A DNA stretch of 64,000 nucleotides from Sanguinoderma infundibulare (GCA_032821775.1 JAVLRN010000009.1:434001-498000), one strand, 5' to 3'; counted from the first letter of the stretch, positions 21,737 through 33,641 are shown. The notes: a model not told the origin generated them from the letters alone. Numbers and translations: made by a program.

Positions 21737-23296
21737 GGATGACACTCACTTGAATGGAACTTTCGGCGTCATACCCCACGAGGCCGAGGCGAAAAGTTTT
21801 CCAGGCATCTGTCTTGGAACGATGGGCAGGACATCAGCAGGGTGAAACGGCATTATTCGGCGTCAACTCACCACTACCGCTGGGGTGATTCCTCTCCGAG
21901 AGAGCTTCCCGTGGGGGAATACGTTTCGTCGCTCGGATGGGTAGCCGCCGATCAACAAGACGTGTGGCCGGACAATAAGGCAAGGTAGTGGTACGTGCGA
22001 AGGGTGAGCACCACGACAATGGTGTCGTTAACTGTCGTCGTATGTAGGGTGGCTGAGATACTTCCGCAACTCGCAGCGGGTGAAGCGCAGGGGACGGGCG
22101 GTCCGTCACTGCTCTGCACACACCTCCTTATATACATCCGCATGCCGCTCCCATCTCGCCAGCACGGCGCATGCTCAAAGCAACCGCCAGTTGCTCGATG
22201 ATTCGCCGCCGCCGTGGCCGTATGACGGCCTATTGTGAATGGGACCGCTTTGTGTCACATTCACAATACAGGTTGCACGGAGGTGGCGGCGACTTGATGA
22301 GTGGCACAAATCGGGATACATATTTGGAAGGACCCAAATAAAGAAGGAAGCGGAAGACACAGTGAGGCGCGGCGCACCGGTGAGGTGGCCCAAGTAGTGC
22401 AGCCGAGGACACTCCGGATCCGAAGCAACTATATCGTTACGCACCAGCCGGGTCAACTTGTAACCACCTGCCATGGGACCGATCGAAACCTTATTATCGC
22501 CACAACCGACAGGCTTCTTCGCCCGGCACGTTCGCTGCATCGAACAGGAGAATGGCAGGACATGGGAGACGGTGGTTGAGCGTCGAGATCCAGACGGAAC
22601 GTGTACGAAGGGTCAGGTGGTGCTCTCCCAGTGTCTCAACAGTGACGAGCCCAGCGTCCACAAGGACGTCAACGCATGGGAACCAAAGCGCATTGCCAGG
22701 AGCGGTCCTACCGAATCCAGATTCGAACGAAGCAGGAGAAGGAAAGTTGAACAAGGTTGCAGAAGTCGAGTGGCCGCTGGCTGTGGCTCCCGGCGGCACA
22801 GCCAGCACAAAATTTCACAGCCAGCACAAGTTTCACACGAGGTGCGCGCGAGGCAGTGGAAGCGTTACAAGATATCCTGTCAGCAAACACACTTGCTCAA
22901 CTGAAGACGTAATCTAGGGCCATGCATATAGGTCCTTTGATGCTTGATGCGGAAAAGAACAGTCTGCTCTTGACGTTCTTTGATGAGGTAGCACCTCTGG
23001 CGCGATCCACAACAGGCACTGGAGCAATCGAGCGTCCACCGCAGTCCACGGCCACACTGGACGCCAGTATTGGACCACAGAACCACAACGCGTCTGCACG
23101 AACCACACCTGGTCTAACGGGCCGAACAACCGAAACTGCTGTAGCTCCGAGACATCTTCACGCAAAAGCATTAGAGAAAGGAAAGCTGCTACATTAGATT
23201 ACAACCACACCGCGCGTGGGCTGGGGGAATGTGGTATACATACACCATAAGAAACCGACATCACCAAGCGTGCAGGCTCAGAAAAAGCAACCCCTT
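21737..23296. other. Long intergenic region
   Basis: About 1.56 kb between the F-box start and the fumarate reductase stop. It holds the F-box promoter (and its possible extra 5' exon near 21750-21808) and a 19-bp direct repeat at 22797-22833. Open frames on both strands overlap each other and carry no family signal. Confidence 0.4.
22797..22833. repeat. 19-bp direct repeat
   Basis: Two adjacent copies of CACAGCCAGCACAA followed by an A/T-rich end (22797-22815 and 22816-22833). It lies in an intergenic region and has no obvious function. Confidence 0.55.
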
Positions 23297-25434
23297 TTAC
23301 TTCTTGACCGAGCCGATGACCGTCTCAGGCGCATATCGGGGGATGACCTGCAACAAACCGCGAGCTTCATGCATTGCACCACGTCTGACCTGAGATTAAA
23401 AACGTACCTTGGGGTCGTGCAGCATGTTGAACTCCTCCGTCGCGTCGCGCCCGGCGTACAAAACGATCGCCTTTTCCCCTCCCGGGTGGTCAGGAAGGAA
23501 CGGGGTCACGTCAAGGACCTGGCCGTTAATGATGACCCAGCAATCGTCCTTCTTGTTGTGCTTCGCGACGTCCTCCGCAGTGTATGAGTTGCCGCCAGAG
23601 GCCGCCGGCGAGCCCTGCACGCTAGTCGCCAACTTCTTCTCTTCTGACGCGGCAGCGGTCGCGGGCTGCGAACTTGAGCTCTCCGCGCCCAGATGGCTCG
23701 CTACAACACCAAGACGACCGACGGCCTTCTCGGCGAGAGGACCGATCCTTTGCAGGAGGTACGATGCAGCGGAGGCGCCGGAGACACGACCGAAGACGAC
23801 GCAGCCAAGTAGCGAGGAACCGCCGAGACGGTTCGCGCCGTGAACGCCACCTGCAACCTCGCCAGCGGCGAAAAGACCGGGAATGGGCTTGCCTGACTTG
23901 TCGAGCACGCGGGACTCGGGGTCAATCTCGAGACCACCCATGGTGTAGTGAAGGACCGGGGTCATGACTGCGACATTGAAGATATCGTTGAGCTTCCAGT
24001 CTTCGTCAGCGAAGAACTGTAGAGCAATGAATGAGTCCAGTGCGTTCTCCCTGAATACTAGAGCATATACCCACCTTCTTCCCGAAAGGATCCTTCTTCG
24101 TGCGCGCCGCCGTGTTGTAATCGTCGAACGTCTTCTTGAGGACTTGGGGCGAAAGACCCATGTCCTTGGCAAGCGCCTCGCCGCTCTCGTAGCGCTTCAT
24201 GAGCCCGCGACCGACGTAGTGCTTGCAGTGCCACTCAATCTCCTTCGACGCGGCGCCGTTGAGGACGAGACGGATGGGGTACTTGCCGTTCTCCCACATC
24301 TTGCCGGTGACATAGTCGCGGTGCTGGAGCTCGTCGACGAAACGCTTGCCAGTGTTGTCGAAGAGGAGACCGCCGACACCACGAAGCGCCTCGGCAGCCA
24401 AGAACTTGAGCTTAGCCTCTGGCTCGTTGGGGTCGACGAGACCGGTGGGGTGGACCTGAACCTTCTCGAGGTCGACTGCGGACGCACCGATCGCGAGAGC
24501 CATCTTCTGGCCGTCACCCGTGCAGTGGTCGCCGTTGGTCGTGGGGAGATCCCAGTACTCGGGACGGTACTTCTTCAAGAGCGAATCCGAGGTGAAGTCC
24601 GCGGCATATCCACCGGTCGCGAGGATGACAGGGCCGTACGCAGTGTGCGTCTTGCCCTGGTGCTCGTAGTTGGCACCTACGACGGCGCCCGTCTCGTCCT
24701 TGACGAGCCCGGTGACGCGCGCCTTCTTCTTGATCTGCACGCGGTCTGGCGTGCTCTCCGCAAGGTCCTCCAGACGCTCCATCTGCGCGTAGGTGATGAC
24801 CATACCGGGGAACTGCGCGCTGCCGCGGTGTGTCCGGGGCTGCGAGTGACCGCCGAGACGGGCGACCTTGGAAAGGTCGAGCGCGAACTTGTCCTGCAGC
24901 CAGTGGACTGCATCGCCGGAGCGCCCGGTCAGGACCCGGATGAGGTCGTCGCGCGCGAGATCGCGGGCCTGGGGTAGATGGGTTCATATGTCGCGTGCGG
25001 GTGCGGTCATGCAGTCGGACTCACCGAACGCTTGGTGTCGTCGAAGAAGAGCTTTGCATTGTCAGGGATGCCCAGCTCCTGTTGTGCCTGCGTGCCGGCG
25101 CCGTTGATACCTGACGTCGCCTTGGTAGAATTGCCACCCATGAAGCTGAAGGAGGCATATGAGTATGCGTCTGCGCAACGAATAGGGGCAGCAGTCGTTT
25201 GCATCCAAAACATCCACCCTGCCAGCTCCAGCACCCATACACTGCTGAGACCTCCATACGAAGTTGTTTCGGCGACCCCAAAGCGCGGAATGGACTGGCT
25301 GCTCCTACGTCACCGCGGATTGATGGTACTCACGGTTGCTTATCCAGTAGCAGCACATTGGCACCGCGTTCAAGAAGAGTGTGGGCGGCCGAGAGACCAG
25401 CAAGACCACCACCGACGACGATAACTTGAGCCAT
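23297..25434 (-). CDS. FAD fumarate reductase fused to cytochrome b5 domain
   Basis: Five exons, 25434-25334, 25145-25025, 24968-24075, 24016-23408 and 23347-23297, give 591 residues. The N-terminus is a dinucleotide-binding motif ([18 protein letters not shown]). The flavoprotein body has [49 protein letters not shown] and [20 protein letters not shown], matching the soluble Osm1/Frd1 fumarate reductase family, which passes electrons from reduced flavin to fumarate. After an Ala/Ser-rich linker comes a cytochrome b5 domain ([36 protein letters not shown]) with the heme HPGG histidine and a second His in MLHDP. Electrons could therefore enter through heme. No organelle presequence is visible. 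The first intron is 188 nt, long for this window. Confidence 0.93.
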
Positions 25435-25681
25435 GGCGAGTTCGGGATAGAACGAGGAGGAGGAGGAAGGGAAGGAGGAGGTAGAGCTTGGGTAGAGCGA
25501 AGGAGACGAACCCCGGATTAATATTGAGAGCGTTCTGTCGGGTGCCGGTTCATGTGAATTCCGGCCGTCGTCCAATACAAATTCGGCGTAATCACACCCC
25601 CTCCTTGCCGATGCGCTTCAGCCGCCAATCCCATGTTAAGAGTTTATGAAAAATACAGAGGTCTATGTTTTCGAGTCACGA

Positions 25682-26895
25682 TCATTCCGACACAAGTTGC
25701 AGCCCGTTGGCCCCAAGCACGCCACAAACACGGTCGACTAGCTCGCTCATACTGAGCTCGAGACCATCGTATAGCAACAGGCCCGGAACCTTCCCGTTCG
25801 GCTTCCCGTGCTCGACGTCTCCGTTCTCGAGAATTGGCTCGTGTGCGGCGACGTATGCGGGCCACACAATCTGCTCCCAATAGTTTGGCGGATCGCGCCA
25901 TAGGCTGCCCTCTGGATCGGATTGGACTCCGGGGGCCCAAAGGGTGATTTATCGCAGTGCGCATTTTGGCCGGCGGCGACAAGGCGGATTTAAGGCGCGG
26001 TTGCGGGTTTGCGGAGGCATGGACGGGGAGACGCGGGGAGGGTGGAAGAGCGTTAGGACCGACGCGCGAAGCAGAGCGGCGACAGCGGAAGGACGGACTC
26101 CTACCTGCAGTATGGTATCCGTGTCGCTCATGTCTCCTCTGCTTGAGGACATCGTGGGGAACCCGGAGAAAGACGCGGTAGTCTAACATCTCTACCACTT
26201 GCTGTAAACAGGGACAATTAGCCTGGGACCTGGTCCTTCGAAGGTCTGCCATACCGGGTCCCAATACAATAGAAAGCCGTCGACCATGACCCACTTGATG
26301 TCTTCCCCGCGCTCCCGGTGCTCCTGCTCAACTCGTTCAAAGTGCGCCTTCCACTTCTGGAACATCATGTCGTCCACGGGGACATCTTTCTGTTCGTTCA
26401 GGTGGTCATGCGACACATGCTCCTGGGGTATCACTCCGGTCCGCTTGACCTACTGTCCGTTGAGCAAATCCGGGTGGATGGGGTTATAAAGACACGCACC
26501 TCTTCTAAAGTCTTGACCATCCGGGGCCATTCTATCGCGCCTTCTGCGCGGTCCCAGTCCTGCACGCCATAGACAGGGTGTACCGGCACTAGTTCCTGCG
26601 GCTGAAGAAGGACGTGCGTGATCGCATGAGATCACCCACACTAGCTCGATGGACAACGAACTGGTGCAAAATCCTGCATGTATGCACAGTGTAGTCAGTG
26701 ATCCTTCCACGTTAAACATTGAAGGGACACACATCCTGATGTACAATCACGCTGTTGGGCAGAATGCGTCTAAGATGCTTGGCTAGCGTCGTCTTGCCGG
26801 AGCACGTTGCCCCTCTACCACCACGTCAATAGCGAAGTCCTTTCCAGAAACAGCGATGCGCACCCTATCCCGACCAAAATTACGCGTGTCTTCAT
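25682..26895 (-). CDS. NRK1: Nicotinamide riboside kinase
   Basis: Eight exons, 26895-26864, 26814-26733, 26673-26662 (12 nt), 26601-26500, 26449-26255, 26201-26105 and 25911-25682; the reading begins with a 32-nt exon. Phases agree and give 249 residues. Walker A is VGIGGATCSGKTTLAKHLRR and is split by the first intron. It is followed by SVIVHQD, DFAPP and PVHPVYGVQDWD. Later blocks are VMVDGFLLYWDP, RVPHDVLKQRRHERHGYHT and SLWRDPPNYWEQIVWPAYV. These are the hallmarks of the Nrk1 family, which phosphorylates nicotinamide riboside to NMN for NAD salvage in the cytosol. The length fits the family. The 12-nt exon encodes only four residues between two introns, and the intron before the last exon is 193 nt. 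(By count there are seven listed segments; all are required by frame.) The gene is divergent from the PAXX-like gene. Confidence 0.9.
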
Positions 26896-27273
26896 TGTGT
26901 CTGAGCCGCGAGGGGATCCGTCCCTGGTCGTTCACTGAGCGCTATCCACGGAAAACGAGCTGCCCGAGGCAACCTCTGCCTCAGACACAACCTCGAGGAT
27001 TATCGGGTGGAAGGAGAGTGAGTCGGAAGGTTCTACGGTCCCCGAGGAGAGAGCTCAATGAGATTGCTAACAACCAAGGCCCAATACTCGGCAGAGTCAC
27101 CGGAAGCAGGCCCGATCGACCGAATAGATAAGATAAGATATGTAAGCATCCGGCGCTTAGCACTTTGGACTGCAGCTGGATGGACTCTGCCCGCACACCA
27201 CTCGGTGCCTGTTCCCAATTCCAAGCCCTTACCGCCCTCGACACATTCAGAAACCATTTGAAGCGAAGTTGAC
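26896..27273. promoter_or_regulatory. Shared promoter of NRK1 and the PAXX-like gene
   Basis: A 378-bp gap between head-to-head ATGs (26895 minus, 27274 plus). It holds three GATA cores spaced five bases apart at 27127-27140. GATA factors in fungi often mediate nitrogen or iron control, so regulation of the riboside kinase by such a factor is possible but unproven. Confidence 0.45.
27127..27140 (+). promoter_or_regulatory. Triple GATA motif
   Basis: GATAAGATAAGATA, three tandem GATA cores, lies 134-147 nt upstream of the plus-strand ATG and within the NRK1 promoter. Confidence 0.4.
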
Positions 27274-28494
27274 ATGTCAGATGAATCCGATGTCCTTTCC
27301 CACTTCTCGCCATTGGACGAGCTCATCCAAGTCGTCTACCAAGGCTCGGCACGTTTTGTCATCTTGTCCTCCGTAGACGATGATAGTTGGACGGTTCATG
27401 TGGGCCTAACAGGCGACGAGGGGAGATGGTGGCGCGGGAGGTGGACGGACAAGGACGTCCGCAATACAATCGTGCGTGCCGAAATCCATTTGCCCATCAC
27501 GTACTCGTACTCACCAGCCACATCCGTCCACACAGGGCCAGAAGGTGTCCTCGGTCCTGTTGGAATCCTTCGTGGAGAACTTGGCGAACACCTTCGTTCA
27601 GGGTAACGTTACTGTGGGAGACTGGAGCCCAGCTCGGGGCGCGAGCATTCAGGTACGTGAGCCACAAACCACATCCCATGCATGCTGGAAAGCCAACGCG
27701 AGGCACGAAACAGCTCGTTCTCGGGGCCACCGCAAAAGCACCGATCCGTGTGCGTCTTACCGAGCTCTCCGCGGAGGACGCCGCCGCTTATGCCACCAAA
27801 GTCTTCACCGAGGTGCGTCATTTGAGCCTTCTGCACCGACCGTGTGGCTGTGCCACCGTCCACATACCACTGTTCCCCGCCACCAGATTGCGCTCCAAGC
27901 TCAGTCCCGAAAATGTCGCCTCCACCCGTCAGCAGCATCTTCATCATCATATTCAGTTCCCCCAAAGGCTGTCCCCGGTGAGTATCCCGATATCCACCAC
28001 CTTCGGGTCCTGAAAGATTTTCCGACTCTGTGTAATTTAGGTTCGAGTTCGTCTGGAAATAAGCCTGCACGACGGACACCGAGTCCCTGTCCTGAGCCGA
28101 TAGCAAAGACGAAGCGTGCCAGTCCACACAGAGCCAAGGAGAAGGAGAAGGGTAAGGATAAGGAGCGAGAACGCGCCAAACCGGATAGTGGGAAGAAACG
28201 CAAGGCAGAGCTCCGAGAGGCGGAAGATACGATTGAGGCTCTCAAGGCAAAACGCAAACAGGATGCCGTCATGACAGACCCGTCGAAACTCCTTCCGAGT
28301 GAGTCTCTTGTCCGCCACCCTCGTTGCGAGCGTGGTTCCGTTCTTTATCTGCTCTGGTTCTGATCGTGCACTTTTTTCTGCCTCCAGAGAATAAGGTCTC
28401 CACGTCATCAAGGCCCAAAGGCGCGTCGCTTGCCAACCCTACGAAGAAGGCACGAAAGTACCAGGCTTTGGAATTCGAAAGCGACGAGGAGTAG
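27274..28494 (+). CDS. Candidate XRCC4/XLF/PAXX-type end-joining factor
   Basis: Six exons, 27274-27471, 27536-27652, 27714-27812, 27887-27977, 28041-28298 and 28388-28494, give 289 residues. The first ~140 residues have the pattern of an XRCC4-superfamily head: FVILSSVDDDSWTVHVGL, a WW/W block (GRWWRGRWTDKDV), LLESFVENLANTFVQG, and a final strand-helix segment (LTELSAEDAAAYATKVFTE) leading to IALQAQSRKCRL. A very basic, disordered tail follows (EKEKGKDKERERAKPDSGKK; NPTKKARKYQALEFESDEE), as expected for a DNA-repair factor that binds DNA or Ku. The assignment rests on pattern and layout only. If right, it would help join broken chromosome ends in the nucleus. Otherwise it is a conserved nuclear protein of unknown role. 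Confidence 0.6.
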
Positions 28495-29845
28495 CGGTCG
28501 TCGCCGTGTGCGTTACCTGTTCCTTTGTCCCTTTTGTGCGTCTAGAACGACTTGTTTTCGGCCCCTCGCGTGTATGGAGGCGCTATTGTGCTGCCTACAG
28601 ATCGCTGCCTGTCTCCTCCAGCCCATGTTACACAGGAGAATCAGCCTGCATCGTGAATCACATGACGCTCGCTGCTGGTGTGTCCCTCACGCCTTTCTAA
28701 ACTTGCAGGCATACACCCTAGAAGCCTGTCCCGGAGGAATGTCCGCTGCCAGCCATTTCGGGGCGATTCAGTACGTCCAACGAGTATCCCGAGCTACCCC
28801 GGGGAGTTTCCTGACCCGCGCCAATATGCAACATTCTACCACCATGGACACCATTTGTCTCTGCAACGTCATCGGCCACCATCTTTTTCCCCAAGCCGGA
28901 CGACGTCTCGTTCTTGAAGATGGGACACTCTGTCGACCCCGGGTTCGATACTACTCAGGCCGCTTGTCGACGCGCCGCTTCGGACGACATCCCACATCGT
29001 CTGACTCGCCATTTCCGCCCACGAGCTCGGCTCCTTCGCTGCGTTTTCCGTGCCCGTCGCCATCCGGAACCCCGCGTGCAAGGCGGACATGAGCCTTGCG
29101 CCGGCGGCGAAGCTGACGAGACGATGGACACCGGCATTCTTGACAGTGCCGACAGTCCGACGGCCGGTGGTGTGCGTGTACTCGGTCTTCCCGTTCGTGG
29201 GATGCGCATACATTGTGCGTTTGAGCCATCGCCCTGAGTTGCGCGTTTTTGACATGGTGCATGTGGCCCTGGTCGGGGCTGTTGAGCCGGCCATCTTCTC
29301 AGCCGGACGGCATATGATGATTGATCTACATGTCGAATCCGATGCTGAAGACGGCGGGTGAGACGAAGGAGTATAGTTTGTGCTACTACTACGAGGCGTG
29401 GCGTGTATTTTGGCGTAATGGAGTCGGGCTTGGTGGTGTTCGCTGCCGGTGTTGAATGGTAATGGAACGGATGTTGTGAGGTGAAGCTCGTCCGTCGTAA
29501 GACCAATAAGTTACAGTAATATTCAATAACAAAGGTTGTACGACTGAGTCACGCCGCGCATCTTGCAGCCTGACGCTTCTAGGCATATTCCGGCTACGCA
29601 TCCAGATTTTAGGCCGAGGTCCAGCTCCCTGCACCGGTGCCGCTGACAGGAGCCCGTCCGCATTCAACGTACTACTAGTAGCTCCTAGACTCATTCGACT
29701 GGTCGAGAATGGAGCGAGAATGGACGTGTACGTAGTTGAAAAGATGTATAAAGGCAACCTAAAGGGGTCTCCTGTCGCACTCAACAACATCACCATCACG
29801 ACATCTCTACCTCTGCGTCTACTTCGATTCGCGTCATTCCGAGCA
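28495..29845. other. Long region with overlapping open frames, no called gene
   Basis: About 1.35 kb. Open frames overlap on both strands at 28430-29092 (+), 28869-29294 (-) and 28955-29506 (-). None has a recognisable domain or supported splice pattern. A gene here cannot be excluded. The right end is the promoter of the NTF2-like gene, with TATAAA at 29747. Confidence 0.35.
29747..29752 (+). promoter_or_regulatory. TATA box of the NTF2-like gene
   Basis: TATAAA lies 94 nt upstream of the ATG at 29846. Confidence 0.5.
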
Positions 29846-30419
29846 ATGTCGACCGCCTCGGAATCACCGAACCACTGGCTATCGGACTGCATCTGCGACC
29901 TGATGACTTCCCCCCACATTTCCCTACCGGCGCACTCAGGGATGCACTTCGGGCCCGGACCCGTCGATGTCTTCACCACACGATTCGACAAGTACTTTAC
30001 GCGCGACGCGCGCGGGACCATTTGTGGCGCGCCGGTCGATAGAGAAGGTATGAAGAACGGCCTTCTCGCCTTACAGAAGCGATGGAACTCCAAGGAGGTG
30101 AAGATTGAGCTGGGGAGGACGAAGACTGGATGTCAGCTCCATCACGACGTGGTACGTGTCGCCAGCTTGTCCCCTTTGTTAGCCGTCTGCGTCTGCTAAC
30201 CTGGAATAAATATGTAGCTCAGCACGACGGTCGAGTGGACACCTCCGGGAAACAGCCTTCCAGAAGTGATTTCGGCTCAGGCATCGTGCGTAACGACACA
30301 TTCCTGCCGCCTTCAACATGCTAACAATCTGGCTGCCAATTTTCTCCATCAGACTCAACGGCGAAGAGCATATACGATTCCTTAAGCTTGAAGGTAATCT
30401 GGCGCTCTTCCGCGTTTGA
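29846..30419 (+). CDS. Small NTF2-like protein (tentative)
   Basis: Three exons, 29846-30151, 30218-30285 and 30353-30419, give 146 residues. The frame stays open upstream of this ATG, but the TATA box at 29747 supports starting at 29846. The pattern of an N-terminal helix (NHWLSDCICDLM), a short turn, FDKYFTRDARGTI and then REGMKNGLLALQKRW, followed by alternating beta segments (VLSTTVEWTPPG; HIRFLKLEGNLALFRV), fits the NTF2/SnoaL cone fold. No catalytic residues can be named, so the function is unknown. It has no signal peptide or membrane span and is probably cytosolic. Confidence 0.6.
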
Positions 30420-30894
30420 GTTTTGATTATACGTCTGGACTTGGAGTGGTTTAGCGACATGCATTGGCGAAATCCTGTTGCGTACCTTCTTGCATCATGA
30501 TTAATCTGGACTCGGTTTGCTCGCCATGTGCTAGCCCGTGCTAGCACGCCTCCATCGTGGGTGATTCTGAGCCTCGACGAGTCGCCAAGTGTCGCCAGGC
30601 ACATCGGGTGGTAAGTAGCTCCGTGGTGGTCGGCAAGTTGAAAGCCTGAATCTCGTTGCGGGCGGCTGCGAGCTCCGCTGCTCCAGCCACGGTCGGAACA
30701 TGTCTTGCATCATTCCTCCGCCATGGCACCTCATACCATAGCGCCTCGCAGCAAGGCACTCGACATAATGTCTTCGTCTTCTGTAATCAATTCTCGTTCC
30801 TTGCGCTCTACTACCCTCCACTACTTCCGCGAGAACTCGAGTAGCGCATCGGGGCACCCAGATTCGGATCCGCGACGTGCAGCCACCGTGGGCC
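30420..30894. other. Intergenic: permease promoter
   Basis: 475 bp between the NTF2-like stop and the permease ATG. The open frames here are short and featureless. Confidence 0.35.
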
Positions 30895-33196
30895 ATGTCA
30901 GCTGCCGACCACCATGACCCGGAGGCTGCTCCTCCGTCTCTCGCCCGCCTCGACTCGCGGAAATCCAAGGCTGGCCCCACGAGTGACGTCGACACCCAAG
31001 ACTTGCACTATGGCACTTCAAGCCTTCCTCTGGGTGTGCTGCCACCAGTGGACAAGCAAGGCTTGCACCGAGGACTCTCTGCGAGGCAAGTCTCCATGAT
31101 TGCCATTGCTGGGACAATCGGGACGGGTCTTTTTCTCGGCACGGGGAGGTCATTGGCGCAAGGAGGGCCGGCGAGCATGCTGTTGTGCTATGGGATCGTC
31201 GGGTTCATCGTCTATATCACCCTGCTGTTGTTGGGAGAGATGGCCACCCAATACCCGGTCGCCGGTGAGTTCTGCAGTCAAATCTGTCCGCGCTGTGTGT
31301 CACGGATCGTTTTTCCTTGGGCATGAGGGCGGATAGGTCGCACAGACATTCCTTACCAAGCGCTCATTAGGTTCGTTCAACGCATACGCTACCCGGTTCT
31401 TCTCACCATCCTACGGATTCGCTCTTTCGTGGAACTACTGGTTCAACGACGCCGTTTCTGTCGCGTCTGACTTGACCGCAGCACAGCTTGTTCTCCAGTA
31501 CTGGACTACTTGGCATACCTGGGTCGTTAGCCTCATCTTCTGGGTTTTCCTCGTCGCGGTCAACTCGATCCACGTTCGCGCATACGGAGAGCTAGGTAAG
31601 TCATAACAAAATCTTCAAGGTCTTTTTAAGATCCTGAATCCCATTGTCGGACGCAGAATACTGGCTTGCTTCTTTGAAGGTCGTCACCGTCATCATCTTC
31701 ATCATCCTCGGTATTGTCGTGAATGTGGGCGGGAACGAGACGCACGAGTACATTGGAGGGAGGAATTGGCATATACCTGGTGCGCCATTCGTCGGTGGCT
31801 TCGGGGGATTCGCTCGTGTGTTCGTAACTGCAAGCTTCGCTTGTACGTACACCATCGCTTTAGACACCGGTCGTTTCTTGACGCATTGGCAGATGGTGGA
31901 ACTGAGTCCCTGGGCATCACTGCTGGCGAGACCAAGAACCCTTCGCGCAACATGCCACGGGTTGTGAAATTTGTCTTCTGGCGGTGAGTTGGAATTTTAT
32001 CATGGCGTTTGCTGCGAGCTAATCGTGTATCGTAATGTTCAGCATTCTCCTGTTCTACGTCCTCAGTATACTCTTGATGGGCCTGAATGGTACGTGTTCA
32101 ATGCATGTATTCAAGTCTCAGTGCGGTCTTCTGACGATTGACATTCCACAGTCCCTTGGAACTATCCCAACCTCTCAAACAAGTCAACCACGACATCCCC
32201 GTTCACCATCGTCTTCCAGATGGCTGGATCAAGTATGGTGGTATACTATCGAGGGCACACGTGAAGTCACTGACGCCTTGAATAGAGGTTGCTGGTTCCT
32301 TCATGAACACCGTCATCTTGACGTCCGTGTTGTCCGCAGGCAATCACGCCTTGTTTGCGGGAACGCGTGTACTATATGGCCTTTCCGTGACCAACCCTCC
32401 ACAGGCCCCCACTATCTTCTCCAGAACGACGTCGGCTGGTGTTCCGCTTTTTGCGCTCGCGGCGACGAGCAGCATCAGCATCCTCTGCTTTGGCTCCAGC
32501 TTCATCGGCAGTGGTGAGCTGTGGAGCTGGTTGCAGAACATCGTTGGCGTCTCGAATCAGGTACGTCCACCCGCTTACACATATCACAGTCAATCCTGAC
32601 GGTGTGCGCTTGCTACAGATTGCCTGGGTTTCCATTGGTCTCGCCAGCTGGAAGTTCCGGCGGGCTTGGAAACGGCAGGGACGCCCTCTCAGCGAGATGA
32701 AGTTCAGGGCGGCATGGACGTGGCCGTGGGGCCCCTACTTTGTCGTCGTTACCACGGTCGCGATCATCATCAGTGAGCCCACGTTATTCATTTCACTGGG
32801 AGCCGTGCTGACGGTGCTTGTTCAGTCCAAGGATGGTCCTCGGTTATACCCGAGTTCTCCGCCGTCGACTTCGTGTCGTTCTACATCGAGGTCCCCGTCA
32901 TGCTCATCATGTACCTGGCGTGGATGATCATCTGGCGCCAGCCAGCATCAGTCCCATCCGCGCCCATCTCGCTCCCCACGGACGACGAGCAGGTACCAAA
33001 GCCCGCGCACAAGAGCGTTGTTCGTCGTGTGTGGGAGTTTGTGTCGTACAATGATTCCGTCGATATCCGGACCGTGGACTTGACGCGGGATGAGCACGAG
33101 GACTGTGCGGAAGACTTTGAAGACGATGCGGAGAGGGAGGTGAAGCTGAAGGGGCGTTTCCGGTGGCTGTGGGGAGTGTATTACGCTGTTGTGTGA
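30895..33196 (+). CDS. Amino-acid permease (yeast AAP family)
   Basis: Nine exons, 30895-31264, 31371-31595, 31657-31842, 31893-31983, 32043-32089, 32152-32232, 32286-32560, 32619-32772 and 32826-33196, give 599 residues. The first span carries the family signature SMIAIAGTIGTGLFLGTGRS. Further marks are LLLLGEMATQYPVAGSF, YWFNDAVSVASDL, YGGTESLGITAGETKNPSRN and LTSVLSAGNHALFAGTRVLY. About twelve membrane spans are visible, with a hydrophilic N-terminus and a charged C-terminal tail. It imports amino acids by proton symport at the plasma membrane; the substrate range cannot be told from the sequence. All intron phases match and the gene looks intact. The frame is open slightly upstream of 30895, but only from a GTG. 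Confidence 0.94.
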
Positions 33197-33641
33197 CATA
33201 GACATCTCGAGTGCGTCTGTAACGTGTTGCTTTGCTTTCGTCGCTTTCGAACCGTTCCGTGATTCTCGCCCCTGATTTGTTCTGAACAAAAACGATGAAG
33301 TGAATAAGGAAGTGCGAATACCGAGCCACATCCCAACGTTGGGTCATCCAAAGATGCCTGCTGACATCCTCTCCACCTCCAGATGTTTCGATCTCGAACT
33401 ACGCATTGCAATGCATTCAAGAGCTACGAGCGGCGAAGGCAGGTAGAAAATAAATGGAAGGAAGAGGTACGGTTCAAAGTGGGGTAAAAGTTGCCCGCGC
33501 CCGAAAAAGTATATCCACCTAGTAGACAAGCGCCCCGACGAGGGTCCTTCTTCGACGACTACCAACACCTCCTCGACACCGGTGGCAATCACCTCAGTCG
33601 CTCGGAGTCTGTCTGCACGCTACCGCAGTACAGTTGCTATC
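33197..33641. other. Intergenic: aldo/keto reductase promoter
   Basis: 445 bp from the permease stop to the reductase ATG. It is the permease 3' flank plus the reductase promoter, with no other feature seen. Confidence 0.35.

Noticed and set aside
23964..24977. 337-codon plus-strand open frame
   Set aside because: It is antisense to the fumarate reductase exons, whose frame is fully supported by family motifs. It is a GC-driven shadow frame.
28925..28965. tRNA-like T-loop (GGGTTCGATAC)
   Set aside because: The flanking bases do not form a T stem, and no D or anticodon arm could be found.
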